This document shows, piece by piece, positions 10,206 through 22,548 of a DNA stretch of 64,000 bases. The translations under genes were made by a program, and so were the position numbers. Every line of letters starts with the position of its first letter. The first letter of the stretch is position 1. The notes under the pieces are model-generated. The model had not been told where the DNA came from, made no database searches, and saw only the letters and a list, made by a program, of their open reading frames with translations. Source of the stretch: Galerina marginata. Taxonomy: Eukaryota > Basidiomycota > Agaricomycetes > Agaricales > Galerinaceae. The stretch is from assembly GCA_023014335.1 (NCBI GenBank), contig JAECYW010000011.1, positions 2,232,001 through 2,296,000 of the forward strand, given 5' to 3'.

Positions 10206-12082
10206 GACCGATTTATGCACGTGACCTTGCGCGTCTCAATTCAGGTGCGCTCTGTGCGACGCTTTTCCTCCGGGCGCAGGCAGTCCAATTTTGCTTCAAA
10301 AAATTTGAAACTCGGCATAAATCTATGTAACTAAAGTCCCAAACAAGTTGACTAAAAATATATCGAAAAACTAGGCAGCTACCAGCTGTAGTGCTCAGAT
10401 TTTACAGAAGTTCTGCCCAAAGAGATCCCCATGGCAGGTGCAATGAAGCCAATACCTGCTGATTTCTTTCAAATAGCTTGAAAATAAGTTTTTTAATGTA
10501 TTCTCTAAGTGTTTCTGAAAGGCAAGAGGGTAAATCTGCTCCTGGAATACTGAAATGGATGGATTTTTCGAAATTTAGGCCAGAAGAGGAGGACAGGATG
10601 AAGCATAACTACACCAATTCTTGGCCAAATCACTTAATTTTCTTTGCGTTCTGTGCGTATAAATATACTTAAGTCGAATCCTTAAATACGACAGGGTCGC
10701 CATGATTTTTAAGCACGGCGTTTTGCTTTTTGATGTAGAAAATTGAAGCCTGGGCAGAAAGGGTGGAGCGTAGATATACCAATTCTTACCTGAATCACTT
10801 GATTTTTTTTGGGTTGTGTACGCATAAAATATGCTTAAATTAAATCCTCCAAGACGACAGGGTCGCTTTGATTTTTAAGTATTTAAAACGACGATTTTTT
10901 GCATTTTGAGGTACGAAATTCATTCCTTGGTAATTGAATCATGACTAGTGCTTTATTTTTGAAGTCAGAGACAAAGGGCTGTTCCATATAACAGACTTCA
11001 CTTTCTCAGATAACCTTCATAATGCATGGAATCTACTACAAGGAGGAAGTTTCTGTCTAAAATACTCGAGTACAAGTGCATACTGACGAGGAATAAATCA
11101 GTTAGTGCCCTGGGAAATACTCTCCGAGTTTAGAAATCCCTGGACAGATTTCTCGACTTTTGGAGCCCAGGGATTCTTCTCCAAAAGTCGAGAAATCTAG
11201 CCAGGGATTTTTAATCGGTACGTTGTACTCGAGTATTGGTTAGAAACCTACTTCCTAATATAAATTCCATGCACTACAAGGTTCATCTGAGGAAATAGCA
11301 TTTGTTTCAAGGTACAGTTCTGTGTTTTTGACTTCGAAATGAAGAACCAGTCATGACTTAACTACCAAGACACGAATTTTCTACTTCAAAATGTGAAAAA
11401 CTGTCGTTTTGAATACTTAAAATCAAAGTGACCCTGTCGTCTTTGAGAACTTAATTTAACCATATCTATGCGTACACTGCACAAAAATATTCAAGTGATT
11501 TGGTTAAGAACTGGTGTAGCTATGCTCCATCCTTTCTGAAATTTCTACTTTAAAATACATAAAACTGCCATTTTGACTACTTAAAAATCAGCGCGACCCT
11601 GTCGTCTTTGGGGATTCAATTTAAGCATATTATGCGCATGGAGCCTCAAAAAAATCAAGTGATTTGGTTGAGAATTGGTGTAGCTATGCTTCATCCCAAC
11701 TTCATCCTATCCTCCTCATCTGGTCTAAATTTCGAAAAATCTCTCCATTCCTGAATTCCAGGAGAACATTCACCCTTTTCCTTTCCAAAACACCTAAAGA
11801 ATACATTTTAACACTTATTCCCAAGCTATCTGAAGGACGTCAATAGGTATTGGCTTCACTTCACCTGCCATGGGGACCTCTTTGGGCGAAGATTTTGTAA
11901 GATTTGAGCATTATAGCCGGTAGCTGACTGGAATTGCAATATTTTTTCTGTAAACATGTTTAGAACTTAATTAAATAGACATTTGCCAAATTTCAAAATT
12001 TTCGAAGCAAAATTGGGCCTCCTGCGTGCTGTTTCGCGACGCGTGAATTGGGCAGGCGTGTGATCACGTGCCTAAATCGGTC
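10206..12082. mobile_element. Large fold-back element with arms of about 0.9 kb
   Basis: The left half (10206-11165) is the diverged reverse complement of the right half (11179-12082). Matching landmarks in order include GACCGATTTA at both outer ends, CACGTGA, CCAATTTTGCTTC, CCCCATGGCAGGTG, TTTTTCGAAATTTAG, GACGACAGGGTCGC and TACTCGAGTA. At the centre, AGATTTCTCGACTTTTGGAG (11146-11165) pairs perfectly with 11179-11198 across a 13-base loop. Inside each arm a unit of about 170-190 bp carrying GACGACAGGGTCGC is repeated. There is no coding capacity. Arm identity looks to be around 75-80 percent, so the hairpin is old. No clear target-site duplication was seen. It is best classed as a fold-back or long-TIR non-autonomous transposon. 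Confidence 0.85.
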
Positions 12083-12449
12083 CAAATCGTCTGCTTTTGG
12101 AAATCCCGCTGCCCCTAAAGAGGAAATGAATTGCTCTCTAAAAGACTAAAACCCAAATCCTAAAGGTCGTGGGAATTACCCTTTTATCGACCACCCAGGC
12201 AACTGGACAATAGGTGTTACTATCCTTGCCCCTGGGGAGAATAACCCAGCCTGAGGTGCACAGTGTTACAAGAACCAACATTCCTTGACTTCGGGTGTGT
12301 TTCTCCCATTTTACTAAGTATCATATATCAACGCTTTTCGTACATGTTGTTTGACATGGGTACGTAACCAATCTTATATACGCCCTCCAAATCATACAAA
12401 AATATATTTAGCGCAACTTGGAGCGAATGCTGACACTGGACGCGTAATA
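12083..12449. other. Short intergenic stretch
   Basis: No ORF or repeat is supported here. It separates the fold-back element from the 3' end of the minus-strand RING gene. Confidence 0.4.
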
Positions 12450-13491
12450 CTAATTTCTAGAATAATCGCAGTGGAACAGGTTGCGGAAAATGTTTGGTTT
12501 CAAAGACGCTTTATCAATATTTAGAGGCTGCTTGAATTCTTCAGGTATCTCGCTGCCAAGTGCAAGCATTAAGCTCCGAATGAGGGCCTTGAGCCCGATT
12601 GACGGAATTGGGGCGTCGCATATAGCCGTCCGACAGATAGGGCATGGATAGGAAAGAAATGCCCTCGGGTCGAGATGCTTCTTCAAGCGGCTCATAAGTC
12701 GGGAACGCATCTGTGCAGAGGTCGGGACCCTGATTTGAATGCCGTTGTTATGGATCGTCGAAAATACATTCAATTTCTCTTTGAAAAGAGCCCTGAAATG
12801 GTGATGAAGGCAAACTCCGTGGAATGAATGACCGCATTGAGCCCTGCTGTGAATATTAGAAAGAGCTAGGCCAAGGAAAGAGACCTACGTGAAAGGTGCC
12901 TCCATAATCCCAAAACAGATCTTACAAAGTGCCTCTTCCATGAATATAGTAGTTACCTGGCGATGTCAACGTTGTAAGCAGAGGGCGCCGATAAAGTTGG
13001 TCATGGACTTACTTTGTTAATTTCACCTCTTAGCCTTGCAATTTCGTTGACTGTAGCAGTCGTTTTCAGTTTGACCTCTGCCATGCCCATGTCGTCGACC
13101 AATTTCTGAAGAATTTTTGAGCTAACAATGCGACAGAGAGTGTTATCGATAGCCTGACATTCTCGAAAACAGACTCAGCGGGTTGTGACTGGCCACTGAG
13201 GCAAGGCAAAATATGTGCGGTGCTCGCCAACGTTAACTGATGGCGTTCATCGGCATCCAATCCATCTGGAGCAGGATCGCACTTGATATCGGTGCATATC
13301 GACGGACACGCCACTGGGCGCTGCAACCGAGTGTGCCGTTGACGGTTGGGTTTGGACCTTCTGCTATATGTATGGATAATGCCGTTTCCGTGAAGTGTTC
13401 TCCTTTGGCTCGCGCATGTAGGTGAGGCACTGCATGGTTCCGAGGATGTGTGCAAGCGAGGTCTTAGTTCAGGTGCTTCTGAAGTGTTCAT
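12450..13491 (-). CDS. RING-H2 finger protein, paralogue of the divergent neighbour
   Basis: The 3' exons are clear: 12450-12843, 12889-12956 and 13013 to about 13150, with introns 12844-12888 and 12957-13012. The joined product contains CKIC, then QCGHSFHGVC, then YPCPIC about 70 residues later. This gives eight ligands in C3H2C3 (RING-H2) order, with His at the fifth ligand. RING domains usually act as ubiquitin E3 ligases that bind an E2. Downstream, the segment around APIPSIGLKALIRSL matches the neighbour at 13997-14832, so the two are paralogues. The 5' part is unresolved: the frame opening at 13491 is Ser/Arg-rich, and an intron must lie near 13150-13230 because the RING frame meets a stop there. 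The long spacer between the second and last ligand pairs is unusual for a RING and is shared by both paralogues. Confidence 0.7.
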
Positions 13492-13996
13492 GATCAGTAG
13501 ACAAGTAGGAAGAGGTGGAAGCTGACGCGAAGGAATCCCAGTAGGATATTTGCATACTTACGATAAAGAAACCATTGATCATGACCGGATTTGACCAGGG
13601 ATACAAAGACACTCCTGCGTTCGCGTCACGGCGTTGGCTCAACTAAGCTCCAACCAACGGAAATACATATTTGGAAGAGGAATCACTCACCAACCAGATA
13701 ACTTAAGAGTTGTAGTCGGCTTACTACAGTGTTACTCGTTGTGTCTTTTATCTCTAAGTTGTGTTGACAGTTGTGACCATACGTTAGCTCTCTAAAGCCC
13801 ACTGCCTATAGTCGTGGGAATTTATCGGAAATTCCGCACAAACTCAAGCGACTCTTTGTTGAATTCCTTTGAGCCGTAGCTGTAGCCGCTCTCTATAAAT
13901 CGTTTCTGTTCGCCCAGATGTTATTTCTGGTCAACCCGTTCTCGTCCAAAAGTTTCACCCAATTTTTCCGCCGTTTTGAAATTGCTTCCCTCCAAC
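13492..13996. promoter_or_regulatory. Shared intergenic region between two divergent RING paralogues
   Basis: About 500 bp separates the starts of the two head-to-head RING genes, so their promoters must lie here. No clear TATA box or repeated operator was recognised. Confidence 0.4.
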
Positions 13997-14832
13997 ATGT
14001 CAACAGGCGCTGAAAGGATTCATCCCTACATTCCTAGGTTTGATGAGGAAAAAAAACCTTCGGTACCTGGGCTTGATGACAGCCCTAAACAACCAAGCAA
14101 CGTAGAACAGTGGCGCCCATTCAAAGAAGTAAGACCTTGCTTTTACTCGAAGCAACCATGAAGGCTAATCTGGGGACTCGGATCGAATTGAAGTCAGAGG
14201 CTAGTGCACGACTTATTACCTTTGAAAGGGAGTCTGGGAATTTGCAAGTTGTGCAAGACCAGTGGAACCAGGTTAACTTATACGTTTTCCTATAACACCT
14301 TTCTTGTCTCACGTCGCTACAGGTTTCTAGAGCCATAGAATTGCATGCCACTTGTGAAGGCTGCTCCTCATTTTCGGAGGCACCGTTTACGTAAGTTTCC
14401 TCAACTCTTTATCCCAATATCATGATCGCAATGACATTATTCTGCACTAGAATAAATTGCGGTCATACATACTGCGCTAGCTGTCTTCGAACATCATTCG
14501 AGGGAGAGCTAGCCGACCGATTGGGCAAATTCGCTAAGAAAAAGAAGATAAATGCTGGAAAATTTATGCCTATACCCGTTACAGGTCAACAACGCGCCGC
14601 TCTAATTCGCCGTCTGAAGAAACACGGAAAACTCGACCCCTCGTTTTTCTGGTACCACTGTCCAGATCAAGCGTGTGGACGCTCCATATGCAAGGCCCCA
14701 ATTCCTTCGTACAACTTCAAGTCGCTTGTGCAGGGGATTAGAAAGGTTGTGGAGAACGAACTTAGTAGACCTATTGAGGTTTCTCACGAAGGGTTCAATG
14801 TCGAGTACTTCAGCGGCTTATTTCCCAATTGA
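13997..14832 (+). CDS. RING-HC finger protein, 219 residues, four exons
   Basis: Exons 13997-14128, 14194-14271, 14323-14390 and 14451-14832 join in frame; the introns (65, 51, 60 nt) start GTAAGA, GTTAAC and GTAAGT and end in AG. The product has an acidic, Pro-containing N-terminus (1-44), a helical segment, then CEGC, NCGHTYCASC and YHCPDQACG, a RING domain of the C3HC4 (RING-HC) type. The last two ligands are spaced by four residues rather than two (CPDQAC), which is atypical. The spacer between CASC and YHCP is long and Lys-rich. A probable E3 ubiquitin ligase or RING adaptor; substrate unknown. It is divergent from, and homologous to, the minus-strand gene at 12450-13491 (shared APIPS and RRLKKH-like motifs). 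The start is the first ATG and fits the exon phases exactly. Confidence 0.8.
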
Positions 14833-17718
14833 ATCGCACATACTTAATCAATAATATAACACGTTTTCTGCTTGAGCTCACGATGGGAAAGAGCGCATTC
14901 TTTCGAAGAAAACGACAAGGATTCCAAAGGTGTTTCTTTAAGGTTTAGGAACAAGAGTTCTAGAGTCTCCGTCCATTTCCATCCACAAGCCTCCAAGCCC
15001 TCGCCCAGCAACTACGCCTGGTGAGGCCCATGGAGATAATGCATTAGTGCGAGTCATCGTACTGAGCCTCTCCAAGGAAAGAACGACCCACTGGCGGAGG
15101 TTGGAAAGCACGACATTGTTCATGCGAGCTGGACATATAACGCAAAGATACTTGAACTGATACCGACGGAGAGTAACCCATGGCGGGACACGGAGCCTCT
15201 TGCGTCAACACAACTTCTTGACAACACAAGTAAACGAATGACCGACGCGGTAAGAGCAAAAAAAGGTAACTAGAAGCGTGAACACATTTGTGGACGAGGA
15301 GTCAGTGACGTTTTGTCAACAGAATATACTTGTGAACTTACCGGTCGAAGATAAGGGAGGACAGCATGGAAACCTGACATGTTAGTAGAAGCTAAGTCCT
15401 GGCTGTGGCCACCGTCACTGTGACGTAGTGGGTCAAAAAATGACCGAGTACGCTCATGCAAACTCGGAAACAGAGAAGAGGCCAGGTTCTGCAAATGCGG
15501 ACAGTGTTAAAACTTAAATACTTACCTGTGGTTGACTCGCTGTATGGCTTTAATAGCTGTCTCCGACATACAGGTAGGGCGGGTGACTCCCAGTAAAATA
15601 CAGTCAGGAACAGCTTGGGGACATCAGAAGTCATATGGCGAAGTGGGGCCGGTGGATTGAACGAGGGTGATGATGGCCTAAAACAGTCGACAAATTAGTG
15701 CACATTGTAACTAGGTAGGAGTCGACTGCGTCAACAGAAACCTTGCTTGCATGCAAGAACTTGTCGTTTAACCTTGATGCGCTTGAATTCAGCTTGAGTT
15801 CCCTGACCACAAGAATTTCTTGATCGGGCCAACTGTGCCTGACCGTTGACTAGAACTAGTTAAGGCCAATCCATCAGTCGCCTGACAGTGTACTGGCTTT
15901 GGGAGGTCCTCCCACACCCAGTTGCTGGCGTCTCCCCATTCGAGCACCGGCCTACATGCTTGACAAACGAGGGCCTTGCAACGTGGTTGCGAATTTGCTG
16001 GGAGAGTATACGGACAAGACCTAGATAGTATCAGAATGTGTTATAAAGTAGAAATAACGAAAAGAAAATACTTACTAGTCCAATAATTAGACATTGAGAA
16101 CCGTTGAAGCGAATCACAGTAATAGTTGCTGAAATTTATCCCAAGTTTGGAGATACCGATACCCTGGGCGTTGCGGCCATGTTCGTAGGCTGAAAGGAAC
16201 TTAAATCGTTATTTGACGAGTTTCCGTATACGTACCTAGAGTAGACATGGAAGTCATCGGCGACCCTAGGGTATTGCATCAAGTTCCAATGAATTGAAAA
16301 TAATCAGCGATCCATCCTAGGATACTGCATCGAGTTTCCTATGGGTCGGATGCACCTAGAATACCGCATGGAAAGCATCCGATTTGAACGATTTGTGTAT
16401 GATTCGGACAATTGAGTTTCTACCACCCTAGGTCGTCCGATTGCCTCTAAATCTAAACAATCTGTCTGATTGGACGATTTCGAATTCCCCGAATTAAAAA
16501 TCACCCGAGGATAACGAATTGAGACCCTCCAAACTTCAAACGATTTGTGCCTTTCGAATTTTTCGAATTGAGTTTTAGGAGGGGGTATAATGTTGGTCGG
16601 TTTACTGGTTTTCGCGCCTCTGTAACTGGCAGGTGACGTATAAAGATACAATAGAATGAAGATGCCAATGAACTTCGACCTACAGTCACGATGAGATCCT
16701 CACGGGCCACTCATAACCTCTCTGCCGATTAGAAACCTACCCTAGGTCACTCAATCGTCTGTAGAGAGCAACGCGCCTTAACCATATTAGCCAATGCAAA
16801 CTCGATGTTAAGATTAAAGGTTTAGCATGCAGCATGTAATAGTCAGGTCAGTACTTGGCGAGTTTTCGAAAAGACTAACTTTGCATACAAGTTGCTGGCG
16901 GGATATTATAAAACCTTCCTTGTGAAATTAAATGTCACTGATTCGAATGATTCGCCTTCCTAAAAATTGGCCAAACAGAAGTCGACTTGCAGTTCGTTAA
17001 CTAAATCTGGTGAGGCTGCTTACACCACCTTTGTCCAACCCAAGCGCCGTACAGTCATGTTTGCGACTTGTGTGCCGTCTTATTTCTTCGGCTTTTTGGA
17101 GGAGCAAGGTCGAGTCGAAGGAAAATTTATAGGAGACTGCCAAACAACACGCGTACGGTCAACTACTTATGTTCAACTTCTAGGAACGTGCAAGTTCAGC
17201 ATGACTTACACTTTGTTCACAAGCAGCTGGAATCCACAAGCTCCTGGAAGTCACCCTTGTGAGAAATGAGGGTAAAAGAAAGACCAGTCGCTGAGTATCC
17301 GGGAAGTCGGACTGACATTGGCTTCTCAAATGAACCAATAATTGGGCTTCGACGAACTTGTGGTGTCGGGGAGGGCTATGCAGGCACGCATTTGTTCCGG
17401 GTCCGTTATCCGATGTCCAGACGGTCGGAAGTATAGCAAAGAATAGAAAGAAGTGGGATCAGTGAACGACCGTCATATTTTCGGCTGCGGTCCTTTACCA
17501 AGGAGGTCCGGTTCAGGCGAAGGCACATAAGTGGGAGGCTAATGCATGGGAGGGGAGGCCATTGAAACAGTAGAGCAATCGGAGAAGGCTTGTTTCTAGA
17601 GTGGTGCGGCAGTACAGCATGCTCAACAGGGTCTAAAGAAAGGAGCAATTGACGTTCTGTCAGTTTTTTTTTGAGCTGTGATCCTGGCCTTCGTGAAGCT
17701 TCAACATCTGCCTCCATG
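14833..17718. other. Long gene-poor stretch
   Basis: At 15270-15690 the minus strand has open segments separated by GTAAGT-type donors. The first candidate intron is only 37 nt and the frames do not join, so this is at most a decayed gene. At 16230-16580 lies a degenerate tandem repeat. The ORFs at 16967-17269 (+) and 17406-17717 (-) have no domain and conflicting strands. Confidence 0.4.
16230..16580. repeat. Degenerate tandem repeat related to the 7.3-kb block, reverse orientation
   Basis: Reading the minus strand gives the same ordered words as the block at 7272-7675, such as an ACAAATCGTTTGAA-like word next to GGAGGGTCTC and CGAATTC-type words. Toward 16240-16380 the unit changes to one with CATCCTAGGATACTGCATCGA-like words repeated three times (near 16265, 16312 and 16355). 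It is heavily diverged and non-coding. Confidence 0.55.
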
Positions 17719-18312
17719 TCACGAATCGTTGGAAATTTCCTGAACTATACAGACAGGAGCGACCATCGAATGTTCAACATGGGGCCAGTTCCGAGTCCGA
17801 CGAAAGAGGAACTCGTTTATATGATAATCTCCAGCCTCACCAAAATTTTGGCCAGAGTAACGTCTAAGACGCCGGTAACTCCCGTGATTGGATTATGTAA
17901 GTAAGCTTTGTTGGTTCTCTCCGATATTGCCGGCTCAGGTTGAGTTCGTCAGGCGCGTCAGGTTTTCAGCTTCAAGCTCTGAAACGTCACCTTCCTCCCT
18001 TGGTCATATGCATTCTGCCCTCAGGCCTCAATATATTGAACCCATAAGTGATCTCTCTTCAGTATTTTTACTTTTTAACACATTTTGATAGAGTACAATC
18101 TAAGCCTTGCCCCCTACGACTATTTTAGCAAACTTGCAACCACGTCGCGTGCCCCTCGTTTATCAAGCATGTGGGCCGGCGCTCGGAGCGACTTGTTCTG
18201 TGTGATTCGGGAGGTACGGGGATGGGATCCAGCCTCGGTAGGAGTTCGAGGTGGGTTGAGAGCGGAGATCTTCAGGAGGACGAAGGTTCGTCACCGTCAA
18301 CCGACCAATTGA
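17719..18312 (+). CDS. Possible spliced gene, function unknown
   Basis: An ATG at 17719 opens a 58-60 codon exon ending at a GTAAGTAAGC donor near 17899. Downstream frames at about 17950-18037 and 18088-18312 can be joined through introns with acceptors near 17950 and 18090, the second donor being GTGATC near 18046. The translated pieces contain no domain I know. A Pro/Thr-rich open frame continues at 18335-18622 but the linkage is unclear, and the complementary strand (18325-18579) is also open there. Treat the model as tentative. Confidence 0.25.
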
Positions 18313-18622
18313 TAACGGGTCTGACTATTTCCGGTTGCTGCCTGAAGCGCACTTGAACACCAACGAACTCGAGTTTGTCGCCATCACCCTTACCAGCCAG
18401 AGAAACACTCGTTCCCAACGTCCAAGAACATCCGGACCCCCGAGGCCTTTAACGATTAACCCAACGAAACCCCGAACGGCCCCTACACATCCTACCAGGA
18501 AAGCTACAAGTCCGAGCACCACTGGTTTACCCATTTTCAGTGCCAGCTTGAACCAAGCCGCCGGGCTGGGCTCATTCACGAGGAAGGCAACCCACCTCTG
18601 GCAGGAGCGGGAAAGCGGATAA

Positions 18623-19266
18623 GGATGACGCCACGGCTAGCCCACGTCTCGCGCAAAAGCTGGGGAACGACTATAATGGCGCGGAGAAACACTGGCAGAA
18701 GAGGATGATAAATGCGAGAAGCATGGGGACCGTAGTTGAGCCACAGGCAATGGGTGAGTGCCAACCACATTGCGGTGCATAAACAATTTACTAAATATCA
18801 TATCCAATACAGCTATAGTCCGTGAAGACCTGGCAATGCCTGAAGCTATAGTTAGTGCTTATAGTATGTATAATAATTCCAATGTTCTTCTGTTCTTATT
18901 ATTCCAACTTCCTAGACTGAGGTATGGGTTGTTCGGGTTTCTGGGTCCCGGCAATTTGCAAATGGGAGCAGAATCACAGCACCACCAGTACCATAAGAAG
19001 AAGATGAGAAGAGGTGGACGGATAGATTTACTACGTTCCCGACTCTGTCCTTCGGACAAGGAAGGTTCTCTGTAGTGCGCAATTGTGCTTCCCTTCACCT
19101 AAATCTTTTGCCGCCAATTTCGTCAATTGATCAATTCAAGCCATTCCAGTTCCAAGATCCGAGCTATAAGAGGTGTTAGCTGCTCAGAAAGCTGTATAGC
19201 CTTCTAATTCGAGTGCCCAGTGACGGTTTCCCAGACTCGATATAAATGGCCAGTGAATAAATTCTA
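18623..19266. other. Intergenic stretch
   Basis: Overlapping ORFs at 18758-19075 (+) and 18859-19098 (-) shadow one another and carry no domain. No repeat was recognised. Confidence 0.35.
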
Positions 19267-19835
19267 TTGGACCTGGCATCGCCAATCCTCCAGATTCCTC
19301 CTCGACGAAAGCGCTGCCTGTGTTCAGACTGGTTCTCGAACTTCCAAACCGAACATCCTGAGGAAAAAGAAGTCTATTTATCTGAATCTAACATTTTGAC
19401 AGATTTTATAGTTCACCAATCGTCGTTAATGTCATTGACAGACGAGGACCTCAATTCGTGGCCAAGCCAATCCACCGAAACGGCAGTGAAGAAGAAACAC
19501 CAGGTATTCGCCCACCACTTACAAGGTCTCTATGGGAGTATCATTGGTTGCGCACTTCGAGACTGCCGCACGACTCCAAAGTACGTCCCAATTTCACCGC
19601 TCTGACAAAATATTGAACTTCAGGGTGGAAGAACCTCTGCGGAATTTGATAGGACAAATTGCAAAGTTGTTCAATTCCACTGTACATGTGGCTGCCGTGA
19701 AAACTAACCTGGATGTAAGCGGCCTGTGATCCATACTAAATACAAAAAAAAACCAGCAAACCCCCTTGTATATCACAGACAGTGCCAAGTTCAGTTCGTT
19801 CTAATGAATCTAATCACAATACGGCAAGCTGGTAA
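19267..19835 (+). CDS. Possible three-exon gene of unknown function
   Basis: An open frame to 19580, then 19624-19714 and 19779-19835, join in phase (introns 19581-19623 starting GTACGT and 19715-19778 starting GTAAGC) and end at TAA 19833-19835. The product is hydrophilic with a helical middle segment (LRNLIGQIAKLFNSTVHV). The 5' end is uncertain: the open frame begins at 19267 without an ATG, and the first in-frame ATG is near 19430, so an upstream exon is likely or the product is short. No family recognised. Confidence 0.35.
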
Positions 19836-20665
19836 AAATGATCATCGAACACGAGTGGGGTAACGAAATTATTGATGTGATTTCCACAACCTCAACAGGC
19901 CAGGAAAACATTTATGTAGTCAAATTCAGCTTCCCAAAATCGAACAAAGTCAAAAGAGTCGACTGGCGCCAAGGCGCCGCAAGCATTACATAAGCAACTC
20001 ACCAGTTCCTGAGTTCGAGAAAGCGAGGTATGCGAACAGGCAGGAATAAAATCCAGTATGAAGGTCAACCTGAAGCGCAACGTATCGAGTCCCACAAGAG
20101 TCCCAGACCTGTGGTTGGGAAATTGGTCTGGATTGAATCGCCCGAACATAAATCGGATTTCTTGAACCTGCATGGCATCATCCTGTACGAACGAGGCTAC
20201 AGCCACTTTCTTTTGGGGGGAGGCGATACCCGATCTTTGGTATTTGACTAATACACATCATTGTAAGTTACTTCAAGCACGACTCAGTCTGCATTCAGTA
20301 ATCATGCGAACTTGGTAGGTCATCTATAAAATCTCGCCGCAGCCACCTGGGAGGTGGGCCATTTGGAAGAAATAAAGTGACCGACTTCCAGTGTAAACTC
20401 TTGACACCCGGTAAAGACACTCGAAATTTGAATTCGAGATCGATCTCAAAATCTTCCTAAAGACATCTTACCAATTTAGCAGCTGGACAAATAATCGAAA
20501 TTCGTTACTTACTTCAACTCACACATTACCATGTCGCTCTCCCTTTGCGAGCACATTCGAAATTTTACAAGGACATCTATAATAGAACCAATATTTTCCC
20601 TAGTCGTCATATTTCAATAGCGTATGATCAGCATGTGTGCCTCTTTTAGTATGAGTCAGGCGAAC
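19836..20665. other. Intergenic stretch
   Basis: Opposed ORFs at 19892-20206 (-) and 20030-20251 (+) lack domains. A GGCGCC pair separated by two bases near 19970 makes a small palindrome. Nothing else was recognised. Confidence 0.35.
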
Positions 20666-22548
20666 TCACGATAGGCTGGGGTCCATGATCTTGCCTTCAG
20701 AAATAGAGGCTATAAAGGCCTCCATTCTGAGCACCTGGACAGACAAGGGAGAAGCTCTCTAGTACATAGTAAATCAGTATATCCACAAACTAACAAAAAA
20801 CGGCAAGATTTCACCTTCGCCATCAGGATATAAAGAAACATTATCATGACACAGCAGGAATCAACAAATAATGTGTGACGCGAGTCATCGCCTGGCACTA
20901 AGCAAAGGAGATTTTGAGAAACACATTCGAAAATAGAGGCGGCATATGTGATTTCTGAAACAGAGTTGAGAAGGGCAGCCAGCACGCCCAAGGCGCCTAG
21001 AAAATTGCCGCATCAATAAGTATGCCTTCCTGCTTAGGATCGGTATAACTCACGGTCGCGGGTGCATGAGTCTGAGCTACGGAGGCCCGTCATCATGATC
21101 GGAACTGCGTTCGCCAGAAAATTTTCAATTGGTCCGCCAACGGGATACAGTTTGGCAAGTGTTTCGAAGTCGTAGTCAGCCAGAATGCGAAATAATGTGA
21201 TTGCATCACTTGTCGCTATATGTGAAAGCACGGCGATTGGGACAATGTCTGCAAGATAAGGTTCCAGCAGTCGCGTTTGTCGATCAGGCACAGCTAGTTT
21301 AACTTCCATCCAGGCCAAGGAAGCCAGTTCACAGATATCGTCGTCTGCATCCATTACCGTCCAAGGAGAGCGAAGCATGGAGAGGAGTGTAGGGATGACA
21401 ACTGGGATGCTGGAAACAATTGCGGAACCAGACGATTTTATGACGAGGTAGAGACATCTTAAACTCCACAAGCGAAGACAGATATCCTCATCCTGTTCGA
21501 TGTTTGTTGCAAGAGATGAGACAATCGCTTGAATGTATGGTATAATCGCCAAATTTAAAACATATACGATGTTGGTGAATAATTTGACGGCTTGGTATTT
21601 CAGATCGTCGTCGTCGTCATCCCGGTCTAAGCAGCCCGTAAAGATCTGGTAACGGCAGAAATTAATAGACATACATATCAACAAAATTGCAAGTCGGCCT
21701 ACACTGATGATGAAAGTTATGTCATGCCTGATTATGGGCCAGATTTGACGATCAAGGACGAAGTTATGAAGCAAGCCCAGAGTGATTTTCATTGAAGACG
21801 AGTCTCGCACAATAATTGATCGAAGATGATGCCATATCCGGGATATAATGGACTTCAACCGAGGTGATTTACGCGGAGAACCAACGCCGGAGATAGCTGA
21901 GAGTAACATGAGGACTGAAAGTCGTGCTGATCTACAAGGACTGTGGAGGAGCCTTTCAACAACTCCAGCGACGACGTTTGTCAAACTGCGAGTTGATAAA
22001 ACTTTAGTCAAGGTAATGAGAAGACTATGACAATGCTAAAATTCCATTTAGATATGGAACACTGAACGTCTTAAAATTTTGCGACATACCCCGAAATACA
22101 TAATACGAGAGCCCTCTTCTGCATCAAGTCCTCCGTCGATCGACATCGTTGCGACGAGCTTGACGAGAGATAGGACACACCCGACAAGGGATACATCATC
22201 TAGAACATCACCTCTGTGACCGTTCGTCAGGAAGTATGAAAGGGTAATATTGCAGAAGACCAGGAACCTTTCAACAACGGCTTGAAACTGGAAGGAGGCC
22301 TCTATTTGATCGGCAGAACACTCCGTCTCCTCTAAAAAGCAATTTAGGCATCGAGTGGCAAGGGCCTTGAGAGACACAGGACTGGAATTTAATATCTAAC
22401 CATGTGGGTTTGAGATTAGAAAACGACCAAGCAACCATGGAGGTACACTTACGGAGTCCTTATAAGCATTAGAGCTTAATTCCAGGTCCCATATGGATAG
22501 TAGGCATTGAGCACCCACAATCTCAATACGTCTGGGATGGGCTTTGCA
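20666..22548 (-). CDS. Helical-repeat (HEAT/ARM-like) protein
   Basis: In minus-strand order the exons are about 22548-22453, 22395-22090, 22035-21703, 21645-21054, 20996-20815 and 20734-20666. Introns of 54-80 nt join in frame, most with GTAAGT/GTATGT/GTGAGT donors, and the stop is TGA at 20666-20668. The product, over 500 residues, is almost entirely alpha-helical with repeated Leu/Ile/Val-rich helix pairs (for example LWSLRCLYLVIKSSGSAIV, then IPTLLSMLRSPW), as in HEAT or armadillo folds. A run of six Asp (about 21610) forms an acidic loop. Such folds are protein-binding scaffolds; no specific partner can be assigned. The 5' end is unresolved: upstream, near 22560-22660, a duplicated 15-mer and a GTAAGT donor suggest one or more further exons. 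Confidence 0.6.

Noticed and set aside
15270..15690. Minus-strand multi-exon gene
   Set aside because: The 37-nt intron is too short, and the flanking exons cannot be joined in phase.
18325..18579. Minus-strand hydrophobic ORF (possible membrane protein)
   Set aside because: It is the exact shadow of a Pro/Thr-rich plus-strand frame; the hydrophobicity is a by-product of base composition.
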